This document shows, one piece after another, positions 14,299 through 21,086 of a stretch of DNA of 64,000 bases. The first letter of the stretch is position 1; each line of letters begins with the position of its first letter. The notes under the pieces are model-generated. The model saw only the letters and a list, made by a program, of their open reading frames with translations, did no database searches and was not told the origin of the DNA. The position numbers and the translations under genes were made by a program. This stretch comes from Streptacidiphilus albus JL83 (lineage in GTDB: Bacteria > Actinomycetota > Actinomycetes > Streptomycetales > Streptomycetaceae): positions 3,792,017-3,856,016 of the forward strand of contig NZ_JQML01000001.1 of the NCBI RefSeq assembly GCF_000744705.1. The letters run 5' to 3'.

Positions 14299-14339
14299 TG
14301 GTCGTCCTGGTCATCGAGCTGGGCGGCGCCGCCCGCTGG

Positions 14340-14945
14340 TCACACGGTGATGCCCGACATGGGGCACCTGCTTCCCGATGCCGTCACGTGCATGGGAGTG
14401 CTGTTGTCCTCGAACAGTTCCAGGATCTTGCTGCAATCGAGTCGAGGGCACGATATTCGTACCTGCCCGTTGTCCGACGGCCGAAGCTCAGACTTGTTGA
14501 CCATCCTCCTTCGCAGGTCCCTGTACTGTTCCCCGGAGAACAGGGCAAGGAAGGACACGGCGACGCCGGCCGACCGTAGTCGATGCAAAGCCACGGTTTG
14601 ATCGTCCCACGACATTCCTTTGTACTTGCGGCCGATGGTCACCAACAAGGAACGGAAGACGTCCGCATCCTCAGCAAGATTCTCGGGAAGAACGGGAGGA
14701 CGTGACGGATGCGGTTTGCGTGGTTGCAGAGCCGTCGGAGTCCGTCCCGCCGGCCGCATGGTGATTTGGGACTCAACGAGAAGCCGTTTGATTTGGCTTT
14801 CGTCAACTTCGGCTTCCTCGGCAAGTTGGCTTGGCGACCAACCTTCCTGGTATTCCTTGACAATCCAAGCCATCATGCGTTCCCTGTTGCTGCCCCGGTA
14901 CACGGGCAGCGGACCCATCACACGCGGACGCCTGTCATCCGGCAT
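14340..14945 (-). CDS. HTH protein with C-terminal Cys/His motif, paralogue 1
   Basis: 201 residues. The N-terminal part (WIVKEYQEGWSPSQLAEEAE) is a helix-turn-helix of the kind that reads 'growth or recognition by slow scanning of wHTH'. The middle conserved block is FRSLLVTIGRKYKGMSWDDQ, then ALHRLRSAGVAVSFLALFSG. The C-terminus has CPRLDCSKILEL, an HVT and SRCPMSGI, a likely zinc site. It is a clear paralogue of the next gene upstream, with which it overlaps by 28 bp. ATGs at 14,945 and 14,918 are both possible starts. Probably a phage transcription regulator; not named in any family I recognise. Confidence 0.6.
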   Translation of the reverse strand: MPDDRRPRVMGPLPVYRGSNRERMMAWIVKEYQEGWSPSQLAEEAEVDESQIKRLLVESQITMRPAGRTPTALQPRKPHPSRPPVLPENLAEDADVFRSLLVTIGRKYKGMSWDDQTVALHRLRSAGVAVSFLALFSGEQYRDLRRRMVNKSELRPSDNGQVRISCPRLDCSKILELFEDNSTPMHVTASGSRCPMSGITV

Positions 14946-15496
14946 GGCTTTCCAATCTTGTTGAGGTGCATTGGCACATGCACGTCGTCAAGTTCGAGGA
15001 TTTGAAGGCAATCGGTCCTCGGGCACTTGGCTTGAGGCAGACCAGCCGACGACGGCCCCAGCTTGTTCCGGGCAATCAATCGCTTCTTGAGTTCCTTGGC
15101 CGGATCACCCGTGAATGACACAAGAAAGTCAAGGCTCATTCCCGCGTCCCGCAACCGATGCAGGGAAACGGTCGCGTCGTCCCATGTCTGACGCGGATAC
15201 GTGGTACAGATTTCTTTGAGCAATGAGCGGAACCTATCCGCTTGCTCATGGAGCGTCTTCATGGTCACCGGCGGAGGAACCATTGTTGTTCCAGCCTTCA
15301 AGCGTCGAATGTGCGGCGGCAATGGTCCTGGCTCACGCATTGGCGTCTTGGATGCCTTGAGAAGCCCTACAACGAACAAAGGAACGAAGCCACTGGCATT
15401 GCTCAGCTCCGCCACGGACCGACCCTTGTTGTACTCGGCCGCAGCCCAACCAATGGCTTTCCGTCGGTTCTCGTCCGACAGTAAAGGGACTGTCAT
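14918..15496 (-). CDS. HTH protein with C-terminal Cys/His motif, paralogue 2
   Basis: 192 residues from the ATG at 15496. It has the same three-part plan as its neighbour: an N-terminal helix-turn-helix (WAAAEYNKGRSVAELSNASG), a middle block FRSLLKEICTTYPRQTWDDA with VSLHRLRDAGMSLDFLVSFTG, and a C-terminal CPRTDCLQILEL, HVPMHL, KPCRMTG metal-like site. The two proteins align almost end to end, indicating tandem duplication inside the prophage followed by divergence. Function unknown; a paired DNA-binding role is plausible. Confidence 0.6.
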   Translation of the reverse strand: MTVPLLSDENRRKAIGWAAAEYNKGRSVAELSNASGFVPLFVVGLLKASKTPMREPGPLPPHIRRLKAGTTMVPPPVTMKTLHEQADRFRSLLKEICTTYPRQTWDDATVSLHRLRDAGMSLDFLVSFTGDPAKELKKRLIARNKLGPSSAGLPQAKCPRTDCLQILELDDVHVPMHLNKIGKPCRMTGVRV

Positions 15497-15498
15497 AG

Positions 15499-16056
15499 CT
15501 AGCTGTCCCTTTCGATGGAGTCACCCTGTCGCGCGTCAATGTCGTGCCTACTGCGCAACGTATTGATGACCTGTTCGACGTGCCCGACCACCAGGTGTAC
15601 GTTCGTCCCGCTGATCAGCCGGCGAAACGCCTCGGCCTGCCAATGCTGAGGATGCTTATTCAGCCGGGCCAACAATGCCTCGGCCTGTTCGAGTTCCTGT
15701 TGCCACTGGCCATTGAGCACAACGTGCCCGTTGTGGAAGTACAGGGCATTCACGTTGTCCACGGCCTCAAGGACAAGTGTGATGCGCGTGGCAGCACGCT
15801 GCTTGTCGTGCTCCAACTCCGGTTCTCGGCCGATGTAGTCGCTTCCCTCGCCAGTGATCCATTCCACGGTGCCACGCACCCCAGGATGGACACTGTCCCA
15901 TGCCTCAAGCTCGACCAGGCGCGCGCGCATGGCGGGGCCGGCTTCGGCCAAGGCACCACACACGCGCTGCCATTCCACGGCCTCCCAATCGCCAAGCACC
16001 CCAGCGATTCGACGGAGGGTTGTCGCTTTCTCGGTTGTATTCATGCCGATGGTCAT
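15499..16056 (-). CDS. Phage protein of unknown function, helical
   Basis: 185 residues from the ATG at 16056 (an ATG at 16044 is also possible). It is mostly helical and charged, with many Glu/Gln/Leu residues (WQQELEQAEALLARLNKHP, LVVGHVEQVINTLRSRHD), so coiled-coil segments are likely. It ends three bases before the ATG of paralogue 2. A gap of about 110 bp separates it from the gene upstream. No family is recognised. Confidence 0.6.
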   Translation of the reverse strand: MTIGMNTTEKATTLRRIAGVLGDWEAVEWQRVCGALAEAGPAMRARLVELEAWDSVHPGVRGTVEWITGEGSDYIGREPELEHDKQRAATRITLVLEAVDNVNALYFHNGHVVLNGQWQQELEQAEALLARLNKHPQHWQAEAFRRLISGTNVHLVVGHVEQVINTLRSRHDIDARQGDSIERDS

Positions 16057-16165
16057 TGCCGCTTCGCTTCCGCTAGAAGTTGCGTACGGGATGGCAAATG
16101 AAAGGCTCCGGTCACCCGACGGGGGGGCAGGCGACCGGAGCCGCTTGAGGGGGCGCGTCCGTGCC

Positions 16166-16528
16166 CTATCTATCGCGTCCACGTGGGCGCACATAGCGTT
16201 CTATGAGCCCAGGGCGACGATGAGCCCGCCGAACGGCTTCTACAGCCTCTACGGGCTCTGCGGGACGTTCCTTGACGGGAGCGTCACCCAACAGGAGTGT
16301 TTCCCACACTCGGTCATAGAGGATTTGAATGCACGCCGCACACGCGAACAACGGTGCCTGCACCGTGGCAATCGTGGCCGGACCGATCCACAGAACGCGT
16401 TTATAAGCGAAACCGCAGAACAGGAAACAGCGTCCGTCCATCCATCGGTTGCCATCGTCCTGACGTGCCGGCTCCGGCCGGCCGGCGCGCGCAATGACAG
16501 CAATGCCAGGAATCACAAGATCAGTCAT
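16166..16528 (-). CDS. Small phage protein of unknown function
   Basis: 120 residues from the ATG at 16528, which overlaps the stop of the DUF7848-like gene as ATGA. There is an Arg/Asp-rich start, a central Cys pair FACAACIQILYDRVWE that could bind metal, and a Pro/Arg/Glu-rich tail. Function unknown. Confidence 0.55.
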   Translation of the reverse strand: MTDLVIPGIAVIARAGRPEPARQDDGNRWMDGRCFLFCGFAYKRVLWIGPATIATVQAPLFACAACIQILYDRVWETLLLGDAPVKERPAEPVEAVEAVRRAHRRPGLIERYVRPRGRDR

Positions 16529-16770
16529 GACCCGTCCACCAGGCTTGTAGTCCAATGCTTGTCCATGGTCGTCTGAGTGAATGCCCGATGGCCCGGATTC
16601 AAGCCGGAATGCCTAATGGCCCAATCCTGGCAGTCTTCAAGGCTGATCAATGTCTCGGACTGCTTGCCGCATTCCTCGGCGAGACACGCGAACACGTGCA
16701 GCTCTTGAGCGGCAACAGGAGAATCGTCACGTGCAATGAGCCACATGGCACGGCGGATCACGCTTCTCAT
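16525..16770 (-). CDS. DUF7848-like small protein
   Basis: 81 residues. The pattern VFACLAEECGKQS, then EDCQDWAIRHSGLNPGHRAF, matches small actinobacterial proteins found on plasmids, ICEs and prophages (C-x4-5-CG-x-S, W-x2-xH, PGHxxF), which I associate with DUF7848. It starts with ATGA overlap with the gene upstream and ends the same way with the gene downstream. The role is unknown. Confidence 0.55.
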   Translation of the reverse strand: MRSVIRRAMWLIARDDSPVAAQELHVFACLAEECGKQSETLISLEDCQDWAIRHSGLNPGHRAFTQTTMDKHWTTSLVDGS

Positions 16771-17168
16771 CGGCCGGCCCCCTGATGCTCGGGGTCCATG
16801 GGGTGTTCACATGTTCCCGCAAGAGTCGGCGACCACACCGGCGCGACATGAAAGACCAGGGCCGCACCCTGGCAGGCAATGAATTCCGTCTTGGTCGCCG
16901 CACCACACCAAAGGTCATTCTTGGCTTTGGTGAAACCCGCAACAGTCTGCCAGGGATTCAAGTCCATCTCATGCCTGGTCATACTGAATGCTGTTGCCGT
17001 CTGGCGCATGGCACGATTGGCTGTGATCAGCGCGTTCCCCGACGTCCGACAGAGAATGCCAACAGCGTCAATGCCGTCAACGCCATGCAGTTGTGCGAGT
17101 ATGCTCGGTTTCGACGTCTCGCAGGTCAATAAGTACCGGCGCTCAAACAATATGCCAGTGCGCGCCAT
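16767..17168 (-). CDS. Phage protein of unknown function with an early TTA codon
   Basis: 133 residues from the ATG at 17168, two bases after the stop of the ATPase gene upstream. It is Cys-containing (LLTCETS, GILCRTSG, DLWCGAA, EFIACQG, GTCEHP) with no recognised fold. Codon 13 is TTA (17,132-17,130), read in Streptomyces by the bldA tRNA, so its synthesis may follow development. No family is recognised. Confidence 0.55.
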   Translation of the reverse strand: MARTGILFERRYLLTCETSKPSILAQLHGVDGIDAVGILCRTSGNALITANRAMRQTATAFSMTRHEMDLNPWQTVAGFTKAKNDLWCGAATKTEFIACQGAALVFHVAPVWSPTLAGTCEHPMDPEHQGAGR

Positions 17169-17170
17169 TT

Positions 17171-17593
17171 CTAAGCCGCTCCCGTATCGATTCGGACCTT
17201 TACCCATACGCGCTTTGTGAACGTGAGCAGTTCGCAACCACATTCATCGGCATAGCTTGCCACCAGGAGTATGCCCCTACCGTCCTCGGCCATCAGATCA
17301 AACCGAGGCTCATCCGGCCAATGGTCCCGATCCGGATCGGACACACCAATGATGACGTGCGTCCCGTCATTGACAATGTCGACCTTGAACAGCGCTTCCG
17401 AGACAGTGCAATGTAAAACAGCGTTCGTCGCAAGTTCGGAGACGAGAAGCATGGCCGGATCAATGAGGCCATCAAGGCCCCACAGAACAAGCGTTTCGCG
17501 CACCAGCAGTCGAGCGGAGCGGATCGACTCTCGCCGGCCATCAAAGAAGTGCTCAACAGGCCGTGGTGCCGGCTGAACAGTGCTTTTAGACAT
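17171..17593 (-). CDS. ATP-binding anti-sigma-like protein (HATPase_c_2)
   Basis: 140 residues of the RsbW/SpoIIAB-like GHKL fold: N-box LLVSELATNAVLHC, a VSDPDRDH region, and G-box DGRGILLVASYAD. In Streptomyces such small ATPases are very often encoded beside XRE-DUF5753 and DUF397 proteins. This one is divergent from exactly such a pair (17,793 and 18,679). It probably acts by binding or phosphorylating a regulatory partner rather than as a full histidine kinase. It is first in the unit that runs down to T3. Confidence 0.82.
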   Translation of the reverse strand: MSKSTVQPAPRPVEHFFDGRRESIRSARLLVRETLVLWGLDGLIDPAMLLVSELATNAVLHCTVSEALFKVDIVNDGTHVIIGVSDPDRDHWPDEPRFDLMAEDGRGILLVASYADECGCELLTFTKRVWVKVRIDTGAA

Positions 17594-17792
17594 AGGTGTC
17601 CCCTACCCGCGCACTGCACAGTCACGAAACGTCAGGTCCGCTGACTCGGTGCGACGGATTCAGGCTAGCCCTGCAAGTCCGACCCTCGCAAGCAGTTCAA
17701 GCGCAAGTTTGCGCGTCCACTCGATCGTGTGACTCCTGGCCGTATGCTTCCCCCAGGCGACAGACTGTTCACGAGAGTTGAGGGGAGGTCAC

Positions 17793-18692
17793 ATGCCCGC
17801 AGGTAGGAAGCCGACGTACCGCAGCAAGCGGCTGGGGGCGCTGCTCAAGCAGTACCGCATTGCTGCTGAGCTTGACCAGGACGATGCCGCAGCGGCGATC
17901 AAGGGCAGTACCACCAAGATCAGTCGACTGGAGTCGGGCCATGTATCTGCCCGCCCCCTTGAGGTCGATGTGCTCTTGACGCGGTATGGCATCAAGGATG
18001 ACCTTGAACGTGCACGCCTGGAAAAGCTAGCCATGGAGAGCACGAAGCGCGGATGGTGGCTGGACTTTAGGTCCGTCAAGGACGGATACGCCGAGGTGAT
18101 TGCCCTAGAGAGGGATGCTCGGCGACTTTGCTCCTGGTACCCCAATGGCTTTCCTGGGGCATTCCAATCTGATGGCTACATGGAACGGATCATTACTTCA
18201 GGCCCCAAGAAGCTTCCCGCCGAAGAGATTGCCGAGTTGATTGAAGTGCGCCGTCAGCGGCGGACGCGCATTGTCGACTCGGGCGTTCAGCTCTCTGTTG
18301 TGGTGTGGGCACCTGCTATCACGGGCCTGTTCGACGACAACGCTACTGACGATGCGCACCCGGACGTTCACCAAACGCACCAGGAGCAACTTGAGCATGT
18401 CCTCACAATGTGTGAGGCCGAGAACGTGTCGCTACAGGTACTTCCGGAGCACGCCGTTGTTCTCGCTGGCATGTCAGCCCAGTTCACGGCATACACCTTT
18501 GACGCGGCCGCTGACTTTGAGGCCGTCACCATCGAAGGCTTGACCACTTGTCAAGTGATCGAAGAGGCCGAGGATCTATCCAGTTACATGAATCTCTTCG
18601 ACGCGCTACGCTCGGCAGCATTGCCGCCGGATGCATCCGTGCGATTCATCCGTGAGACCCTAGAAGGTACAGGAAGTCATGGACACCCCTGA
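17793..18692 (+). CDS. XRE-family regulator with DUF5753 domain
   Basis: 299 residues. The N-terminal helix-turn-helix (residues ~11-62, LGALLKQYRIAAELDQDDAA, KISRLESGHV) is followed by a DUF5753 domain (~100-290), with the usual YPNGFPGAFQSDGYM and VSLQVLPEHAVVLAGM stretches. The ATG at 17793 has GGGGAGG upstream. A slightly longer frame has no such site. The 3' end overlaps the DUF397 gene by 14 bp, as is typical of WhiJ/BldB-type pairs. It probably regulates its own divergent promoter region with the ATPase gene. Confidence 0.88.
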   Translation: MPAGRKPTYRSKRLGALLKQYRIAAELDQDDAAAAIKGSTTKISRLESGHVSARPLEVDVLLTRYGIKDDLERARLEKLAMESTKRGWWLDFRSVKDGYAEVIALERDARRLCSWYPNGFPGAFQSDGYMERIITSGPKKLPAEEIAELIEVRRQRRTRIVDSGVQLSVVVWAPAITGLFDDNATDDAHPDVHQTHQEQLEHVLTMCEAENVSLQVLPEHAVVLAGMSAQFTAYTFDAAADFEAVTIEGLTTCQVIEEAEDLSSYMNLFDALRSAALPPDASVRFIRETLEGTGSHGHP

Positions 18693-18882
18693 GGTTGTTG
18701 GTACGTTCGTCAAGTCGTCTTACTCCGCTGGCCAGCAGAACTGTGTGTCTGTTGCGCCGACCGCTGATGGTGGCCGCGCCGTTCGGCACACGAAGGACGT
18801 GGAGCAGGCTACGCAGGTCTACACACGCGACGAGTGGGCTGCGTTCATCGCGGGCGTCAAGGCCGGCGAGTTCGACGTGTAA
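18679..18882 (+). CDS. DUF397 protein
   Basis: 67 residues with the DUF397 signature: FVKSSYSAGQQNCVSVA, a central VRHTKD strand, and the C-terminal FIAGVKAGEFDV. In Streptomyces these small proteins pair with DUF5753-XRE regulators, and act as partners in development or antibiotic control. The gene overlaps its partner and ends 14 bp before terminator T4. Confidence 0.9.
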   Translation: MDTPEVVGTFVKSSYSAGQQNCVSVAPTADGGRAVRHTKDVEQATQVYTRDEWAAFIAGVKAGEFDV

Positions 18883-18895
18883 CGCTCTAGCAAGT

Positions 18896-18930
18896 CAGAG
18901 AGGCCCCCGCCAGTGGCGGGGGCCTCTCTG
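18896..18930. terminator. Bidirectional hairpin terminator T4
   Basis: A perfect 16-bp stem (CAGAGAGGCCCCCGCC / GGCGGGGGCCTCTCTG) with loop AGT between the convergent DUF397 gene and the prophage-borne permease gene. It is the strongest member of the prophage hairpin family. Confidence 0.85.
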
Positions 18931-18958
18931 CGTCTCCTCAGGCCCCTCAGGGCCTCTC

Positions 18959-19822
18959 CTAGTCGCTGATGCGCCGATACTTGCGTACCGCCAGCGTCCG
19001 GAACACCAGAAGAATCAACAGTGACCATCCAATCGATGCCAACACGGCATGCTGCATGGGCCATGCGTTGGGTACCGGGTACCCGGGGGGCAGATTGCCG
19101 AACAGGTCACGGCATGCCTGCACGGTGGAGCTGAACGGGTTCCAGTTCGCAACAGGCTGCAACCACCCTGGCATGTTGTTGACTGGCACGAACGCATTTG
19201 AGATGAACGTCAGCGGGAACAGCCAAATGAGGCCAGCCGAGGTAGCTGCCTCGGGGCTACGCACCGACAGCCCGATCAGTGCGCCGATCCAGGAGAAGGC
19301 GTAGCCAAGCAGGAGCAGCAGCAGGAAGCCGCAGAATGCCTCAAGCAAGCTCTTGTGGGTGCGCCACCCAACCAGCAGTGCAACGACTCCCAGAACGATC
19401 AGAGTTAGCGTTGTCTGCACAAGATCAGCTACGGTGCGGCCAGTGAGGACGGCACCACGTGCCATCGGGAGCGAACGGAACCGATCGATTAGGCCCTTGG
19501 TCATGTCCTCGGCGATCCCGGCTGACGCTCCGGCAACAGCGAACGTCACTGTCTGCGCGAAGATGCCGGCCATAAGGAATTGCTTGTAGACGTTGAGACT
19601 TGCACCCGAGCCAGGGACGCTGATTGATCCGCCCATGACGTACGTGAACAGCAGTACGAACATGACTGGCTGGATGAGTCCGAAGATCAGGATCTCAGGA
19701 ATCCGCGCCATGCGGAGGATGTTTCGGCGGGCGATCACCAGGGAGTCACGCGCTGCCTGCACAACTCCGGTTCGCTGCCCTGGGGGTGCCGCGCCGATCG
19801 CGCCCGTTGTGTTGGAAGCCAT
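18959..19822 (-). CDS. Prophage-borne ABC-2 permease replacing the host drrB-type gene
   Basis: This 287-residue ABC-2 type permease has six hydrophobic segments, as in DrrB/NodJ exporters. Its N-terminus (NTTGAIGAAPPGQRTGVV, then RMARIPEILIFGLIQP) is homologous to the truncated host gene just upstream. By eye about 26 of 42 residues match. Codon use is lower in GC than the host ATPase gene, like the rest of the prophage. Its ATG overlaps the stop of the host fragment as TGATG, copying the host ATPase-permease overlap, and AAGGGGG lies upstream. It should pair with the ATPase at 20,034 and restore the exporter. Confidence 0.85.
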   Translation of the reverse strand: MASNTTGAIGAAPPGQRTGVVQAARDSLVIARRNILRMARIPEILIFGLIQPVMFVLLFTYVMGGSISVPGSGASLNVYKQFLMAGIFAQTVTFAVAGASAGIAEDMTKGLIDRFRSLPMARGAVLTGRTVADLVQTTLTLIVLGVVALLVGWRTHKSLLEAFCGFLLLLLLGYAFSWIGALIGLSVRSPEAATSAGLIWLFPLTFISNAFVPVNNMPGWLQPVANWNPFSSTVQACRDLFGNLPPGYPVPNAWPMQHAVLASIGWSLLILLVFRTLAVRKYRRISD

Positions 19823-20034
19823 CAGAGCGCACCCCCTTCAAGTGCCCAGGCCAACCCGCTGACCTGGGTACTTGGCGAAGTGAAACCTACCCAACATGGG
19901 CCAACAGGATTCGGGATCCGGGTCATCCGCCGGAGGTTGCGCTTGGCCACCACCCGCGAGTCGCGCAGGGTCTGCAGGACGCCGCCGCGCTGCTGCGGGA
20001 CCGCGCTCCCGATCGCACCGGTGGTCGCTGACAT
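19822..20034 (-). pseudogene. Truncated host drrB-type permease (5' fragment)
   Basis: The fragment starts at the ATG at 20034, overlapping the ATPase stop as TGATG. The first ~41 codons (ATTGAIGSAVPQQRGGVLQ to RMTRIP) are the N-terminus of an ABC-2 permease with host-like codon use. The next ~29 codons come from prophage sequence and match nothing. The frame ends in a TGA that overlaps the ATG of the prophage permease. The missing 3' part should lie beyond the left end of the prophage. The open 70-codon frame probably still carries ribosomes to the replacement gene. Confidence 0.85.
19900..19925. other. Predicted right attachment junction (attR)
   Basis: Reading the host permease on the minus strand, homology holds through RRMTRIP (CGGATGACCCGGATCCCG). 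It then breaks into an unrelated frame where the family continues RIPEILIFGL. The last shared bases lie at about 19,905-19,919 around CGGGATCC. The exact core cannot be defined without the left end. Confidence 0.65.
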
Positions 20035-21041
20035 CAGGAGTCCTTCCGGCCGGCGCGGGTCGCGTCGGCGCTCTGGTCGGCGTTCTCGTCGTCGTCGCCG
20101 AGGGTCGCGTGGCCGGTGAGGGAGAGGAACACGTCGTCGAGGGTGGGGCGGCGCAGCCCGATGTCGTGCAGCACGATGCCGCGCCCGTCCAGCTCCCTGA
20201 TCACGTCGGCCAGCACCCGGGCCCCGCCGCTGATCGGCACGGTGATCCGGCGGGTGTGCGGCTCGACCGTGGGCTCGCCCTTGGCGTACGGGGTGAGGGC
20301 GGCGAGGGCCGGCTCCAGGTCGGTCGGGAGCTGCACCACGACCTCGATCCGCTCGCCGCCGATCTGGGCCTTGAGCTGGTCGGCGGTGCCCCGGGCGATG
20401 ACCCTGCCGTGGTCGACCACGGCGATGTCGTGGGCCAGCCGGTCGGCCTCCTCCAGGTACTGGGTGGTCAGCAGCAGCGTCGTGCCCTGCTCCACCAGGG
20501 TCTCGATGACCTCCCACAGCGCCATCCGGTTGCGTGGGTCGAGTCCGGTGGTGGGCTCGTCCAGGAACATCACCGGCGGCCGGACCACCAGCGCAGCGGC
20601 CAGGTCGAGCCGGCGGCGCATACCGCCGGAGTAGGTCTTCGCGGTGCGGTTGGCGGCCTCGGAGAGGTTGAACCACTCCAGCAGCTCCAGCGCCCTGGCC
20701 TTCGCGTCGCGGGCGCTCATCTGGTAGAGCTCGCCGACCATCTGCAGGTTCTCACGGCCGGTCAGGTACTCGTCCACGGCGGCGTACTGCCCCGACAGGC
20801 CGATCAGGCTGCGCACCTGGTTGGGGTTCTTGAGGACGTCGACGCCGGCCACGACGGCGCGGCCCGCGTCCGGCTTGAGCAGGGTGGTGAGCACGCGGAC
20901 GGTGGTGGTCTTGCCCGCTCCGTTGGGGCCGAGCAGGCCGAGGACGGTGCCCTCGGGGACGTCGAGATCGACGCCGTCGAGGGCTCGTACGTCGCCGAAG
21001 GACTTCACCAGTCCTTCGGCGGAAATGGCGACCGCTGCCAT
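20034..21041 (-). CDS. DrrA-type ABC exporter ATP-binding subunit
   Basis: 335 residues. Walker A is GPNGAGKTTTVRVL (residues ~38-51), signature YSGGMRRRLDLA, Walker B VMFLDEPTTGLDPRN, and an H-loop region TTQYLEEADRLAH. The C-terminal ~90 residues are the DrrA-type extension, ending RRPTLDDVFLSLTGH. It hydrolyses ATP to power export of drugs, lipids or metabolites through the membrane subunit encoded downstream. The stop overlaps the start of the truncated host permease, so translation coupling is expected. A daunorubicin/doxorubicin-resistance-type name reflects the family, not a proven substrate. Confidence 0.93.
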   Translation of the reverse strand: MAAVAISAEGLVKSFGDVRALDGVDLDVPEGTVLGLLGPNGAGKTTTVRVLTTLLKPDAGRAVVAGVDVLKNPNQVRSLIGLSGQYAAVDEYLTGRENLQMVGELYQMSARDAKARALELLEWFNLSEAANRTAKTYSGGMRRRLDLAAALVVRPPVMFLDEPTTGLDPRNRMALWEVIETLVEQGTTLLLTTQYLEEADRLAHDIAVVDHGRVIARGTADQLKAQIGGERIEVVVQLPTDLEPALAALTPYAKGEPTVEPHTRRITVPISGGARVLADVIRELDGRGIVLHDIGLRRPTLDDVFLSLTGHATLGDDDENADQSADATRAGRKDS

Positions 21042-21086
21042 CGGCGGTTCTCCTGGGGTCGGGTCCGGTTGGGACGCGCCCGGGCC

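Larger units (their letters stand above)
1..19915. mobile_element. Prophage (right part, integrated in a drrB-type permease gene)
   Basis: This is a continuous block of phage-type genes: tail protein, CHAP endolysin, holin, CHC2/TOPRIM primase, RecA/DnaB-like ATPase, RecB-like nuclease, resolvase-like nuclease, orphan methyltransferase. Most are short, overlapping and packed in long units. Base composition is visibly lower in GC than the flanking chromosome, and TTG starts and A/T-ending codons are more frequent. The right boundary is set at about 19,905-19,919, where the reading frame of a host ABC permease stops resembling its family. The left boundary lies outside the window. No integrase, terminase, portal or capsid gene is visible here, so those must lie further left. 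An IS630 insertion and an apparent primase frameshift suggest partial decay. Confidence 0.9.

Noticed and set aside
13769-14314. N-terminal extension of the HTH gene to 14,314
   Set aside because: The extension is low-complexity Arg/Pro-rich, crosses T3, and the ATG at 13,768 has a good ribosome binding site.
18959-19822. Permease as a simple host gene duplication
   Set aside because: Its codon use is like the prophage rather than the adjacent host ATPase gene, and it lies on the phage side of the break in the host permease. Duplication by itself would not truncate the first copy at an unrelated sequence.
1-19915. Integrase or excisionase gene within the window
   Set aside because: No serine or tyrosine recombinase motif was seen in any frame; only the IS630 transposase is present.
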